Shown in pieces: positions 8,581-17,703 of a stretch of 64,000 bases of DNA (position 1 is the stretch's first letter; every line of letters starts with the position of its first letter). The DNA is taken from NCBI GenBank assembly GCA_003818285.1, contig RPRB01000007.1, positions 1 through 64,000 of the forward strand. Reading direction: 5' to 3'. This DNA comes from Myxococcaceae bacterium (GTDB lineage: Bacteria; Myxococcota; Myxococcia; Myxococcales; Myxococcaceae). The notes below the pieces were generated by a model. The model did no database searches, was not told the origin of the DNA, and saw only the letters and a list, made by a program, of their open reading frames with translations. A program made the position numbers and the translations under genes.

Positions 8581-10257
8581 TCAGGCCCTGACCAGCGGCT
8601 TGTACTTGATGCGCGTCGGCTGCAGCGCCTCGGCGCCCAGCCGCTTCTTCTTGTCCGCCTCGTAGTCCTGGAAGTTCCCCTCGAAGAAGAAGACCCGGCT
8701 CTCCCCCTCGAAGGCGAGCATGTGCGTCGCGATCCGGTCCAGGAACCACCGGTCGTGGCTGATGACCACCGCACAACCGGCGAAGGCCAGCAGCGCCTCC
8801 TCCAGGGAGCGCAGCGTCTCCACGTCCAGATCGTTGGTTGGTTCGTCGAGCAGGAGCACGTTCCCTCCGCTCTTGACCATCTTGGCCAGGTGGACGCGGT
8901 TGCGCTCTCCACCGGACAGATCCTTCACCCGCTTCTGCTGGTCGGCCCCCTTGAAGTTGAAGCCGGCCAGGTAGGCCCGCGACGGAACGATGCGCCCGCC
9001 GAGGTCGAGCTGGTCGAGCCCGCCCGAGACCTCCTGGAAGACGGTCTTCTCGCCATCGAGCGCGTCACGGCTCTGGTCCACGTAGGCCAGCTTCACGTTC
9101 TCGCCGATGCGCAGCTCGCCCGAGTCCGGCTTCTCCTGGCCAGTGATCATCCGGAACAGCGTCGTTTTCCCCGCCCCGTTGGCACCGATGACGCCCACGA
9201 TGCCGCCGGGCGGTAGCTTGAAGTTCAGGTCGTCGATGAGGAGCCGGTCGCCGTAGGCCTTGCGGAGCCCCCGGGCCTGCACCACCAGCCCGGAGAGCTT
9301 GGGGCCCGGCGGGATTGTGATCTCCCCGGAGGGATCGCGCTTGTCCGGGCCTGCCGCGAGCAGCTGCTCGTAGGCCGCGAGCCGGGCCTTGCTCTTCGCC
9401 TGCCGGGCGCGCGGGCTCGACCGGACCCACTCCAGCTCGCGCTTGAGCTGCTTCTGGCGGGCGGACTCCCCCTTCTCCTCCATCTCCAGCCGCTTCTGCT
9501 TCTGCTCGAGCCAGCTGCTGTAGTTCCCCTTCCAGGGCACGCCCTCGCCGCGGTCGAGCTCGAGGATCCACCCCGCCACGTTGTCCAGGAAGTAGCGGTC
9601 GTGGGTGATGCCGACGACGGTCCCGGAGTACTCCTGGAGCGCGCGCTCCAGCCAGGCCACGCTTTCCGCGTCCAGGTGGTTGGTGGGCTCGTCGAGGAGG
9701 AGCAGATCCGGCCGCTCGAGGAGGATCCGGCACAGCGCCACCCGGCGCTTCTCGCCGCCGGAGAGCTGCGTCACCGGCGCGTCCCCCGGCGGTAGACGCA
9801 GCGCGTCCATGGCCACCTCGAGCGTCCGGTCCAGCTCCCAGCCGTTCTGCGCGTCGATGGCGTCCTGGAGCTTGGCCTGCTCCGTGAGGAGCTTCTCCAT
9901 CCGCGCGTCGTCCATCGGCTCGCCGAGCTGGTTCGAGACCTCGTTGAACCGGTCGAGCACGTCCCGGAGCGACTTCACCCCCAGCTCCACGTTCCCCTTC
10001 ACGTCGAGGGACGCCTCGAGCTGCGGCTCCTGGGGAAGGAAGCCCACGCGGATGCTCGGGTCAGGCCGGGCCGTGCCGAAGAACTCGGTGTCCTGGCCGG
10101 CCATGATCCGCAAGAGCGTGGACTTGCCGGCGCCGTTCGGGCCGATGACGCCGATCTTCGCCCCCGGGAAGAAGGACAGGTAGATGCCCTTCAGGATGTC
10201 CTTGCCGCCGCGGACCTTCCGCAGATCCTGCATGGTGAAGATGAAGTTCTCGGCCAT
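8581..10257 (-). CDS. ettA: EttA, energy-dependent translational throttle ABC-F ATPase
   Basis: A 558-residue ABC-F protein, the usual length for EttA. It has two ABC domains, each with Walker A (GPNGAGKST near residue 40; GANGAGKTT near 355), LSGGE signature and Walker B with [10 protein letters not shown] / [11 protein letters not shown]. They are joined by the charged linker that carries the P-site tRNA interaction motif region, plus an EttA-like arm insertion in domain 1. The N-terminus [16 protein letters not shown] is typical. EttA binds the ribosomal E site and senses the ATP/ADP ratio to gate the first peptide bond. There are no membrane segments, so it is not a transporter. Confidence 0.95.
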   Translation of the reverse strand: MAENFIFTMQDLRKVRGGKDILKGIYLSFFPGAKIGVIGPNGAGKSTLLRIMAGQDTEFFGTARPDPSIRVGFLPQEPQLEASLDVKGNVELGVKSLRDVLDRFNEVSNQLGEPMDDARMEKLLTEQAKLQDAIDAQNGWELDRTLEVAMDALRLPPGDAPVTQLSGGEKRRVALCRILLERPDLLLLDEPTNHLDAESVAWLERALQEYSGTVVGITHDRYFLDNVAGWILELDRGEGVPWKGNYSSWLEQKQKRLEMEEKGESARQKQLKRELEWVRSSPRARQAKSKARLAAYEQLLAAGPDKRDPSGEITIPPGPKLSGLVVQARGLRKAYGDRLLIDDLNFKLPPGGIVGVIGANGAGKTTLFRMITGQEKPDSGELRIGENVKLAYVDQSRDALDGEKTVFQEVSGGLDQLDLGGRIVPSRAYLAGFNFKGADQQKRVKDLSGGERNRVHLAKMVKSGGNVLLLDEPTNDLDVETLRSLEEALLAFAGCAVVISHDRWFLDRIATHMLAFEGESRVFFFEGNFQDYEADKKKRLGAEALQPTRIKYKPLVRA

Positions 10258-10473
10258 TTGTGACGCGCGACAGTACAGCGCGGGTCGGGCCGGGCAAGCG
10301 CCGATGTCCTTCGTGACCTCGATGTACGAAAGCAGCCAGACGGTCAGCCCCCTGTGACACCGGCTGCCCTCTGGTGCACAGAAAGGGTGGTGTGGAGGGC
10401 CGCATCCGACCTAGACCGGCTCGGCGAACGCGGGGCCGATTACGACAGTCAGGCAGGCAGGCGCTGCTGACGA

Positions 10474-12546
10474 ATGACGAGCGACTTCGGATACCAGCTG
10501 CTGACCAAGCTCGACGAGGGCCCCTCCGGGACGGCCTGGCGCGCCCGCGCGCGCGTCAGCGGGGGTCGCGCAATGGTCCGGGTGTTCCACGGAACCCGCT
10601 GGGGTGACGAGGAGCTCCGGGGCGCCTTCCAGGAGCGGGCGAAGGCCCTGGGTCAACTGAACCATCCCCATCTGGCGCGCCAGCTCCAGGCAGGGTGCCT
10701 CGACGACGGGCGCCCCTACGTGGTGAGCGAGTACCTCGACGGGGAGGACCTGGGCTCGCACCTCCGGAAGGCGAACTCGCTGACCCCCGACGAGATGGCG
10801 CTGCTGCTGCTGCCGCTGTGCAGCGTGCTGGAGGAGCTCCGGGAGCGCGGCATCGTGGTCCAGGCCCTCCCGGCAGGGCAGGTGTTCCTGGTGGGGGGGC
10901 TCCCCCGCTTCGCCCCGAAGCTGATCGGACCAGGGCTGGATGACGACGGTCAGGGCTTCGATCCCCGCGGCGACGTGGTCGCGCTGGGCCGGCTCATCCG
11001 CGAGGCCTGCCCCGAGCACCTCGGCTGGCTGGATGGCGTGTACGCGGGCTGCGTCCTCGAGGAGGCGGAGGGTGGATTCATGTCTCCGGGCGAGGCGGCC
11101 CGTGCGCTGCTCGAGGCGCAGCCGCGGACCCAGCTCCTCCCGACCAAGGAAGGCTCCGAGCAACCGCCGCTCCTCCTGGTGGAGGAATCCGAGCGCGAGA
11201 AGCCGGGCGACGTCCTCGGGCAGTACCGGCTGGAGCGGGTGCTCGGCGAGGGGGCGATGGGCCGGGTCTTCCAGGCCCGGCACGTGAGCCTCGGCCGGCC
11301 GGCGGCGGTGAAGGTGCTCCGGGCCGAGCACACGAAGAACACCCACCTCATCCAGCGCTTCTTCCACGAGGCTCGGGCGGTCAACCAGATCAACCACGCC
11401 CACATCGTGGAGATCCTCGACTTCGTCGAGGAGACGTCGGACTCCGGGCTGGCGCGCGTCTACTGCGTGATGGAGATGCTCGAGGGCCAGAGCCTCACCG
11501 AGCTGCTGAGCAAGGAGCAGCCGGGAGTGGCGAGGGCGGTGGGCATCATCCGGCAGGTCTGCGACGCGCTGCAGGCGGCGCACGAGGTGGGGGTCATCCA
11601 CCGCGACGTGAAGCCGGACAACCTGTTCGTCCTCGAGCGGGACGGGCGCGACTTCGTGAAGGTGCTCGACTTCGGCGTGGCCAAGCTGGTGGCTCCGCTC
11701 GGCGACGTGCCGATGACCACCACGGTCGAGGGCACCATCGTCGGGACCCCGGCGTACATGGCCCCGGAGCAGGCGACCGGAGGGAACGCCGACGCGCGGA
11801 CGGATCTCTATTCGGTGGGCGTCGTCCTCTACGAGCTGCTGGCCGGGCATCCGCCCTTCCAGGCACCGGCGTTCGGGCAGCTCGTGGCGCAGGTGCTCTC
11901 CTCGCCCCCGCCGCCGCTGCCCGCGCAGACCCGGAGTGGCGAGCGCATCCCGCATGCCCTGTGGGCGGTGGTCAGGCGCTGCCTGGCGAAGAACCCCGAG
12001 GACCGGTATCCCTCGCTGCGCGAGCTGGCACGGGCGCTCGAGGTGGCCGCGCAGGCCCCGGTGCGGCGCGCGCCGCCGCGCTGGATGGTGGCGGGCGGAG
12101 CGCTGGCGGTGCTGGCGCTGGGGCTGGGGGTCGTGGCCGGGCGCTCGACGCTCCGGACCGCGGAGGTCGCGCCGGTGGTCACCGGAAAGCTCGTGCGCGG
12201 CCCGGCACCCGCGGCCGCCCCTGCGGCGTTGCCCGCAGTGCCCGAGGCGACGCAGCCCGCGGAGGTGGCAATGACCGTGGTGTCCGAGCCACCGGGCGCA
12301 CGCGTCGTCGAGCTGCCGTCAGGGCGTGCGTTGGGGACCACCCCGCTGACCGCTGCGGTTCCTCGCTCGAGCACTCCCAGCCGTCTGCGCCTGGAGCGCG
12401 CCGGACGCCGGGCCACCGAGGTCGAGGTCCTCCCGGACGCCGAGCTCGAGGTGCACGTTGCTCTGCCCCGCGCCGGCCGTTCCACGAGCCAGGCCCCGGG
12501 GAAGCTCGCCCGGAAGCAGAAGCACCCCGACCCGTTCAAGCTGTAG
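10474..12546 (+). CDS. tandem pseudokinase-Ser/Thr kinase, membrane-anchored
   Basis: A 690-residue protein with two kinase lobes in a row. Residues 6-210 align with a protein kinase fold but are degenerate: the VAIK lysine is Arg36, the HRD loop reads VVQALPAGQVF and DFG reads GPG. Residues 251-525 form a canonical bacterial Ser/Thr kinase: GEGAMGRV loop (258-265), Lys280, HRDVKPDN (376-383), DFG (399-401), APE. A membrane helix (about 538-556) is followed by a ~100-residue extracytoplasmic region with a PEGA-like beta segment (SEPPGARVVE ... LGTTPL). The pseudokinase likely regulates the active lobe or recruits substrate. It is divergent from ettA. Confidence 0.92.
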   Translation: MTSDFGYQLLTKLDEGPSGTAWRARARVSGGRAMVRVFHGTRWGDEELRGAFQERAKALGQLNHPHLARQLQAGCLDDGRPYVVSEYLDGEDLGSHLRKANSLTPDEMALLLLPLCSVLEELRERGIVVQALPAGQVFLVGGLPRFAPKLIGPGLDDDGQGFDPRGDVVALGRLIREACPEHLGWLDGVYAGCVLEEAEGGFMSPGEAARALLEAQPRTQLLPTKEGSEQPPLLLVEESEREKPGDVLGQYRLERVLGEGAMGRVFQARHVSLGRPAAVKVLRAEHTKNTHLIQRFFHEARAVNQINHAHIVEILDFVEETSDSGLARVYCVMEMLEGQSLTELLSKEQPGVARAVGIIRQVCDALQAAHEVGVIHRDVKPDNLFVLERDGRDFVKVLDFGVAKLVAPLGDVPMTTTVEGTIVGTPAYMAPEQATGGNADARTDLYSVGVVLYELLAGHPPFQAPAFGQLVAQVLSSPPPPLPAQTRSGERIPHALWAVVRRCLAKNPEDRYPSLRELARALEVAAQAPVRRAPPRWMVAGGALAVLALGLGVVAGRSTLRTAEVAPVVTGKLVRGPAPAAAPAALPAVPEATQPAEVAMTVVSEPPGARVVELPSGRALGTTPLTAAVPRSSTPSRLRLERAGRRATEVEVLPDAELEVHVALPRAGRSTSQAPGKLARKQKHPDPFKL

Positions 12547-12627
12547 ATCAGGCGTCAGGACCCTTGTCTGCTCGCTTGCTAGGCGTCGAGAGGCGATCTC
12601 ACTCGCTTCACTCGGCTGCTGACCAAC

Positions 12628-12644
12628 GAGGTGTTTGACACCTC
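12628..12644. repeat. 17-base palindrome of the GAGGTGT family
   Basis: Perfect 7-base arms GAGGTGT / ACACCTC around TTG, in the gap between the convergent kinase and efflux-pump genes. The same core (GAGGTGTCTGG with CACCTC) recurs near 34.5 and 38.6 kb, suggesting a dispersed REP-like element. It could also act as a hairpin in transcripts from either side. Confidence 0.6.
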
Positions 12645-12690
12645 GGAGATCGAGTGCCTGGTTGCCTGCATGGTGAGCTCACGGGAAGAA

Positions 12691-14238
12691 TCAGTGGGCC
12701 GCGGCCGCGATCTCGGCCGCGTTCTCCTTCGGCTTCCGGAGCAGGAAGACCAGGAAGAAGGACAGGGCGAACACCGCCGCCAGCACCAGGAAGCCGCTGT
12801 TGAACGCGCGGATCAGGGCCTGCGAGTCCAGCCGGGAGGCCATCAGCGCATAGCCGCTCTGGATGGGGTCGGGAAGCCGGGCCACCACGCCCTGGGCCTG
12901 CCGGAGTTGCTCCTGGAACACCGGGTTGTACGGGTCGGCGTAGCGGGCCAGGTCGGTCCGGAACTGATGGGCGTTGTTGGTGAGCATCGTGCTCATCCAC
13001 GCAGTGCCGATGGAGCCGCCCAGCTCACGGGTGAGGTTGAACAGACCGGCCGCGCTGCCCCGCTGGCGGGGGCTCAGCCCGGACAGCGCCACCACCGAGA
13101 GCGGCACGAAGGCGAAGCCCAGCGCCAGCGAGCGCACGAAGAGGGGCATGGTCAGGGCGTGGGTATCGGCGAGCTGGGTGAGGTGGCCGTTCAGCCAGAG
13201 CGAGGCCACCAGACCGATGGTCCCGAAGGCGATGAGCCCGCGGGTGTCCACCTTGCCGATCAGCCGTCCCACCAGGGGCATGATCAACACCTGGATCCAG
13301 CTGCCGCGAAGGAACAGCAACCCGATGTCCATCGCCTCGTAGCGGAGGACGGTTCCGCAGAAGAGCGAGTAGAGGAACGACCCGGCGAAGAGCGCGGTCC
13401 CGATGAGGAAGTTCAGCCCGCTGGCGGCGGTGTAGCTGATGTTCTTGAACACCCGGAAGTCCACCACTGGGTGCTCGATCTCCAGCTCGTGCACCACGAA
13501 GGTGACGAGGCAGATGGCCGCCGCACAGGCGAGGACCACGATCCGCGCGTCCTCGAACCACCCGTCGCGGTTTCCCTCCTCCAGCACGTACTGGAGCGAG
13601 ACCATGCCCACGGCGAGCAGCCCGATGCCCCGTCCGTCGATGGGCTCGCGTGCCGGGGTGAAGTTCGGCTCCTTGATGGCGATGAACGACACCCAGGCGG
13701 CGAGCAGGCCCAGCGGCACGTTGATCAGGAAGATCCAGTTCCAGCTGGCGACGTCGATGAGCTTTCCACCGATCGTCGGCCCGAGGAGCGGACCGGTGAC
13801 GGCCCCCAGCGCGAACAGCGCGCCGGCCATCCCGTGCTCCTTCTGCGGGTAACGGCCGAAGAGGATGTTCTGCGAGGTGGGGATGATGGCTCCCCCACCG
13901 ATGCCCTGCAGGATGCGAAACACCACCAGCGAGGGCAGGTTCCAGGCCAGCCCGCAGAGCGCCGAGGCGGCGGTGAACATCAGCAGCGAGCCGGCGAAGT
14001 AGTTCCGGAACCCGAAGCGCCGCTGCAGCCACCCCGACAGCGGGATGATGGTCACGTTGGCCATCGCGTAGCCGGTGGACACCCAGGCGATCCGGTCCAG
14101 CGGCGTGCCGAAGCTGGCCCGGATGTCGCCCAGCGCGACGTTGACGATGCTGATATCGATGACCGACATCAGCGCGCCGAGCATCGCGGCGATGGTGATC
14201 AGCAGCTTGTTGCCCTGGATGGGCGTCTGCTCGGCCAC
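12691..14238 (-). CDS. DHA2-family multidrug efflux permease (EmrB-like)
   Basis: A 515-residue major facilitator with about 14 hydrophobic segments. It has the MFS motif region GYAMANVTIIPLSGWLQRRFGFR and the motif-C-like stretch GALFALGAVTGPLLGPTIGG in helix 5, typical of proton-driven drug antiporters. Cytoplasmic C-terminus FLLRKPKENAAE. GTG start with GAGGAAG about 8 bases upstream, 11 bases after the HlyD-type partner gene. It forms an EmrAB-type inner-membrane pump; an outer-membrane TolC partner is not in this window. Probably repressed by the linked MarR protein. Substrate unknown. Confidence 0.92.
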   Translation of the reverse strand: MAEQTPIQGNKLLITIAAMLGALMSVIDISIVNVALGDIRASFGTPLDRIAWVSTGYAMANVTIIPLSGWLQRRFGFRNYFAGSLLMFTAASALCGLAWNLPSLVVFRILQGIGGGAIIPTSQNILFGRYPQKEHGMAGALFALGAVTGPLLGPTIGGKLIDVASWNWIFLINVPLGLLAAWVSFIAIKEPNFTPAREPIDGRGIGLLAVGMVSLQYVLEEGNRDGWFEDARIVVLACAAAICLVTFVVHELEIEHPVVDFRVFKNISYTAASGLNFLIGTALFAGSFLYSLFCGTVLRYEAMDIGLLFLRGSWIQVLIMPLVGRLIGKVDTRGLIAFGTIGLVASLWLNGHLTQLADTHALTMPLFVRSLALGFAFVPLSVVALSGLSPRQRGSAAGLFNLTRELGGSIGTAWMSTMLTNNAHQFRTDLARYADPYNPVFQEQLRQAQGVVARLPDPIQSGYALMASRLDSQALIRAFNSGFLVLAAVFALSFFLVFLLRKPKENAAEIAAAAH

Positions 14239-14249
14239 GACGCGCTTCC

Positions 14250-15506
14250 TCAGTTGGTCCGGACGGTGACCACGGCGCTCATCCCTGGACGGAGCGGGAC
14301 CTCCGGGGCCCTGTCGAGCCGGACCAGCACCGGGACGCGCTGAACGACCTTCACGAAATTGCCGCTCGCGTTGTCGGGCGGAAGCAGCGCGAACCGGGCG
14401 CCCGAGGCGCCGGCGAGGCTCTCCACGTGGCCCTGGAAGTCCTGCCGTCCGTAGGTGTCGACACGGACGGTGGCCTTCTGGCCCGGGCGCATCCCGCCGA
14501 TCTGGTCCTCCTTGAAGTTGGCCACCACCCAGATGTCCTGGAGCGGGACCAGCGCCAGCATCGGCCGGTCCGGCCCCACCAGCTGGCCCTGCTCCACGGT
14601 GCGGCGGCTCACGACGCCGTCCACCGGCGCGCGGACCTCGGCGTAGCTGCGGTTCAGCGCGGCGAGGTCATACGCCGCCTGCGCCTGGTCCAGGCGGGCC
14701 TGCGCGGCCTGGACGGCGACCTCGGCGGCCTTCACCTGCTCGGGCGCAGTCTCGGCCGCCGCGAGGCGACCCTGTGCGGTAGTCAGTCCGCCCCCGGACG
14801 AAGCGAGGTTGGCCTCGGTGCTGGCGAATCGTGCCCGGGCCTGCTCGAGTGAGGCACGGGCCTGCTCCGCGCGAGCACGGCGGGCGTCGATGTCCGACTT
14901 GGAGATCGCCTCGGCCTTCGCGAGCTCCTGCGCCCGCACCCAGTCCGCCTGGGCGAGGCGGTCGGCGGCCTCGGCCGCATCCACCTCGGCCTTCGACTGC
15001 GCGAGCGCGCTCCGGGTGGCCTGCACGCCGGAGCTGGCCTGGGTGAGCCCGCCGCGCGCCTGCCGGAGCGACGCCTCGGAGTTCACCTGCGTGAGCCGGA
15101 GATTGACCTGGGCGGAGGCGAGGGTCGCCCTGGCGGTCTCGACGTCGGCACGGGCCGAGGCGAGCTTCGCGTCCAGGTCCCTGGTGTCGAGCTGGACCAG
15201 GAGATCGCCCTGCTTGACCTGCTGGTTGTCGATGACCAGCACCTTCTCCACCTGACCGGAGACACGCGGGCTGATGCTCACCACGCGGCCCTCGACCTGG
15301 GCGTCGTCGGTGCTCTCCTTGCCGTGCCCGATCACCCAGGCCCCGAGGGCGCCGACGGCGGCGAGCGCGGCGAGACCTGCGAAGACCTGGGTGGAGCGGC
15401 GCTGGCGGAAGCCGGGCCGGGCAGGCGCGGCGGCCGGGGCCTCCGGCGCGGGAGCCGGGACCTCGCGGGGAGCGTGCTCACGAAGCGCGGCGGTGGGGGT
15501 GGACAT
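14250..15506 (-). CDS. HlyD/EmrA-type periplasmic adaptor
   Basis: A 418-residue membrane-fusion protein with a Pro/Ala-rich cytoplasmic N-terminus, one membrane helix (about 43-63, AGLAALAAVGALGAWVIG), a barrel-sandwich half-motif (GRVVSISPRVSGQV), a long coiled-coil hairpin (about 110-260) and a C-terminal barrel (DGVVSRRTVEQGQLV). It links the DHA2 permease to an outer-membrane channel. Second gene of the marR-emrA-emrB-like operon. ATG with AGGA upstream. Confidence 0.93.
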   Translation of the reverse strand: MSTPTAALREHAPREVPAPAPEAPAAAPARPGFRQRRSTQVFAGLAALAAVGALGAWVIGHGKESTDDAQVEGRVVSISPRVSGQVEKVLVIDNQQVKQGDLLVQLDTRDLDAKLASARADVETARATLASAQVNLRLTQVNSEASLRQARGGLTQASSGVQATRSALAQSKAEVDAAEAADRLAQADWVRAQELAKAEAISKSDIDARRARAEQARASLEQARARFASTEANLASSGGGLTTAQGRLAAAETAPEQVKAAEVAVQAAQARLDQAQAAYDLAALNRSYAEVRAPVDGVVSRRTVEQGQLVGPDRPMLALVPLQDIWVVANFKEDQIGGMRPGQKATVRVDTYGRQDFQGHVESLAGASGARFALLPPDNASGNFVKVVQRVPVLVRLDRAPEVPLRPGMSAVVTVRTN

Positions 15507-15568
15507 GGTGGATGGTTCCTCGGAGATGGGAATCGAAGTCGTGAGGGAAGGGGTTGGCTCCGTCGCCG

Positions 15569-16078
15569 CTACTCGTGACGGAACACGTGCACCCGGCTGC
15601 GGAGCTTCTCGATGAGCTCCACGAAGGTGTCGCGCTCGGCCGGCGTGAGCGCGTGCATGAGGTCCTGCATCCGGCGGAGGTGATCCGGGAGCACGGAGGC
15701 GAGGAAGTCGGTGGCGCGCGCCGTGAGGCGAACGCGATAGGTGCGGCGGTCCTCGCCCGCGTCGCCGCGGGTCACGTGGCCGGACTCGACCAGCCCATCG
15801 ACGAGGCCGGTCATCGCCGCACGGGTCACGCCCGTGAAGTCGGCCAGCTCGGCGGGGGTGAGGCCGTCCTCGCTCGGCGCCTTGTAGAGCGCCATCAGGA
15901 CCTGCCAGCGACCGCGGGAGAGGCCGTAGGCCTGGTAGTGCTGCTCGAGGGCCGCGTCGAACTCCTTGTAGAAGTAGAGGAGCGGGACGCAGGCCGAGAC
16001 GGCGTCGCGGTCGAGACCGGGGATGGTCCGCGAGAGTTGCTCGAGCTTCTCGAACCGGGGGCAGATGGATGACTTCAT
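15569..16078 (-). CDS. MarR-family transcriptional regulator of the efflux operon
   Basis: A 169-residue winged-helix regulator with the MarR core (LSRGRWQVLMALYKAP ... LTPAELADFTGVTRAAMTGLVDGLVESGHVTR ... DRRTYRVRLT), including the conserved Asp-Arg-Arg wing. I place the start at the ATG at 16078 because a near-perfect 22-base palindrome ends just upstream of it; an in-frame ATG at 16114 would put this operator inside the gene. AAGG lies almost against the chosen ATG, so the message may be nearly leaderless. As is usual for the family, it should repress its own operon until a drug-like ligand binds. Confidence 0.9.
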   Translation of the reverse strand: MKSSICPRFEKLEQLSRTIPGLDRDAVSACVPLLYFYKEFDAALEQHYQAYGLSRGRWQVLMALYKAPSEDGLTPAELADFTGVTRAAMTGLVDGLVESGHVTRGDAGEDRRTYRVRLTARATDFLASVLPDHLRRMQDLMHALTPAERDTFVELIEKLRSRVHVFRHE

Positions 16079-16083
16079 GCCTT

Positions 16084-16105
16084 GATGGTTAAGGCGTTGA
16101 CCATC
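16084..16105. promoter_or_regulatory. probable MarR operator, 22-base palindrome
   Basis: Arms GATGGTYAA and TTRACCATC flank four bases; only two of nine arm pairs mismatch. The position, immediately 5' of marR and between it and the divergent cupin gene, is typical of MarR autorepression and could also control the cupin. Confidence 0.8.
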
Positions 16106-16197
16106 ACCCGTCAAACGAAAGGGCTGTCCTGCCGGTTTTGCCCTCCAGTGTCAGGGGGTTGCGCGATGTTCCGGCCCCTCCGGCACGCGCCGGCTTC

Positions 16198-16707
16198 ATG
16201 TCGGGACCTGTGCGCAAGCTCAATCTGTCCGAACTCGAGTGGCTTCCCTACGCGATCGCGCCGGGGGTGGGTGGTGACGTCCGGGACGTCGGCCGGGCGG
16301 TCGGGACCCGAAACGTGGGGCTGCGCATCCAGCGCATCCCGCCGGGCGCGCGGGCGTCTCGCCGGCACCGCCACCTGTTCCAGGAGGAGCTCCTGGTCGT
16401 CGTGCGCGGTGAGGGCACGCTGGTGCACGGCGACGAGCGTGTCACCGTGCACTCGGGCGACTTCGTGAGCTACCACGCCGGCGACCCGGAGGCGCACACC
16501 CTGGAGAACACGGGCCAGGGCGTGCTCGAGGTCTGGGCCTTCGGTGACCGGGTTCCGCACGAGGTCTGCGTCTACCCGGACGAGCAGGTCGCTTACGTCG
16601 AGGCCCTGGGCGGTGACGTGCCGCTCTCCGACGTCGAGGCCTGGGCCACGCTGGCCGGACGAGGCACCGGGATCGAGCCCGCCGCGCCCGACGAACCCGA
16701 GGAGTAG
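16198..16707 (+). CDS. cupin-domain protein
   Basis: A 169-residue single-domain cupin. The metal-binding motif 1 region is present (RHRHLFQEELLVVVRGEGTLVHG, with two His and Glu) and motif 2 is recognisable (GDFVSYHAGDPEAHTLENTG). The C-terminal tail is acidic. The start at MSGPVRKLNLSELEW is preferred over an upstream ATG because the preceding 20 residues are Pro/Arg-rich and unlike the family. Divergent from marR with the operator between them, so it may be in the same regulon. Substrate or sugar-binding role not predictable. Confidence 0.82.
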   Translation: MSGPVRKLNLSELEWLPYAIAPGVGGDVRDVGRAVGTRNVGLRIQRIPPGARASRRHRHLFQEELLVVVRGEGTLVHGDERVTVHSGDFVSYHAGDPEAHTLENTGQGVLEVWAFGDRVPHEVCVYPDEQVAYVEALGGDVPLSDVEAWATLAGRGTGIEPAAPDEPEE

Positions 16708-16755
16708 AACGGACAGTTCCCGCAGGAGACGAGCAGGGACCCGCGCGCCTTTGTT

Positions 16756-17703
16756 ATGCCGCGCGCACCGGTGAGTTCCCCGCCCGTCCTCGAGGTCGAG
16801 CAGCTGGTCAAGCGCTACCGCGACGTCACCGCGCTCGCCGGGGTGTCGCTCACCATCGGCGCGGGGGAGATCTTCGCCCTGCTCGGCCCCAACGGCGCGG
16901 GGAAGACGACGCTCATCGGCGCGGTCTGCGGGCTGGTGAAGAAGACCAGCGGCACCATTCGCCTCTTCGGCGTGGACCTGGACCAGGACCCGCTCCGGCC
17001 CCGCTACGACGTGGGCCTCGTCCCGCAGGAGCTGAACTTCGATCCGTTCTTCACCGTGAGCGAGTCGCTGCGGATCCAGCTCGGGTACTACGCCCGACCG
17101 CCGGACGAGGACCGCATCCGCGAGGTGCTGGAGGCGCTCAGCCTGAGCGAGAAGGCCAACTCGCAGACCCGCGCGCTCTCGGGGGGGATGAAGCGGCGGC
17201 TGCTCATCGCGAAGGCGCTGGTGCACCGCCCGAAGCTCGTCTTCCTCGACGAGCCCACCGCAGGGGTGGACGTGGAACTCCGGCGCGACCTCTGGGCCTA
17301 CGTCCGGCAGCTCCGGAGCGAGGGAACCACGGTCATCCTCACCACCCACTACCTCGAGGAGGCCGAGGAGCTCGCCGATCGGGTGGGGATCATCAACTCG
17401 GGACGGCTGCTCCTGGTGGAGGACAAGGTCGCCCTGCTCCGGCGCATGGGCGAGAAGCGGGTGCGGATCACCTTCTCCGCAGCCGTCGGTCCGCTGCCGG
17501 TGACGCTGGACGGGAAGGCGGAGCTGGCCGAGGACCGTCGCTCCCTCGTGGTCACCGAGCGCAACGGACAACCCAGCGCCGGCGAGGTGCTCGGGCAGCT
17601 GTACCGGGGCGGCTTCCCGGTGGTGGATGTCGACACCCGGGCGAGCCGGCTGGAGGACGTGCTGATCGAGATTCTCCGGGGCGGGGGTGAGGACCCGGCA
17701 TGA
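16756..17703 (+). CDS. ABC-2 exporter ATP-binding protein
   Basis: A 315-residue ATPase with Walker A (GPNGAGKTT), Q-loop region (GLVPQELNFDPF), signature (ALSGGMKRR), Walker B (LVFLDEPTAGVD) and H-loop (TTHYLEEAEELADR). A ~90-residue C-terminal extension is typical of ABC-2 exporters such as the YadG/YhiH group. The stop overlaps the permease start (ATGA), so the pair forms one transporter. The substrate (drug, polysaccharide or lipid) cannot be told. Confidence 0.93.
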   Translation: MPRAPVSSPPVLEVEQLVKRYRDVTALAGVSLTIGAGEIFALLGPNGAGKTTLIGAVCGLVKKTSGTIRLFGVDLDQDPLRPRYDVGLVPQELNFDPFFTVSESLRIQLGYYARPPDEDRIREVLEALSLSEKANSQTRALSGGMKRRLLIAKALVHRPKLVFLDEPTAGVDVELRRDLWAYVRQLRSEGTTVILTTHYLEEAEELADRVGIINSGRLLLVEDKVALLRRMGEKRVRITFSAAVGPLPVTLDGKAELAEDRRSLVVTERNGQPSAGEVLGQLYRGGFPVVDVDTRASRLEDVLIEILRGGGEDPA

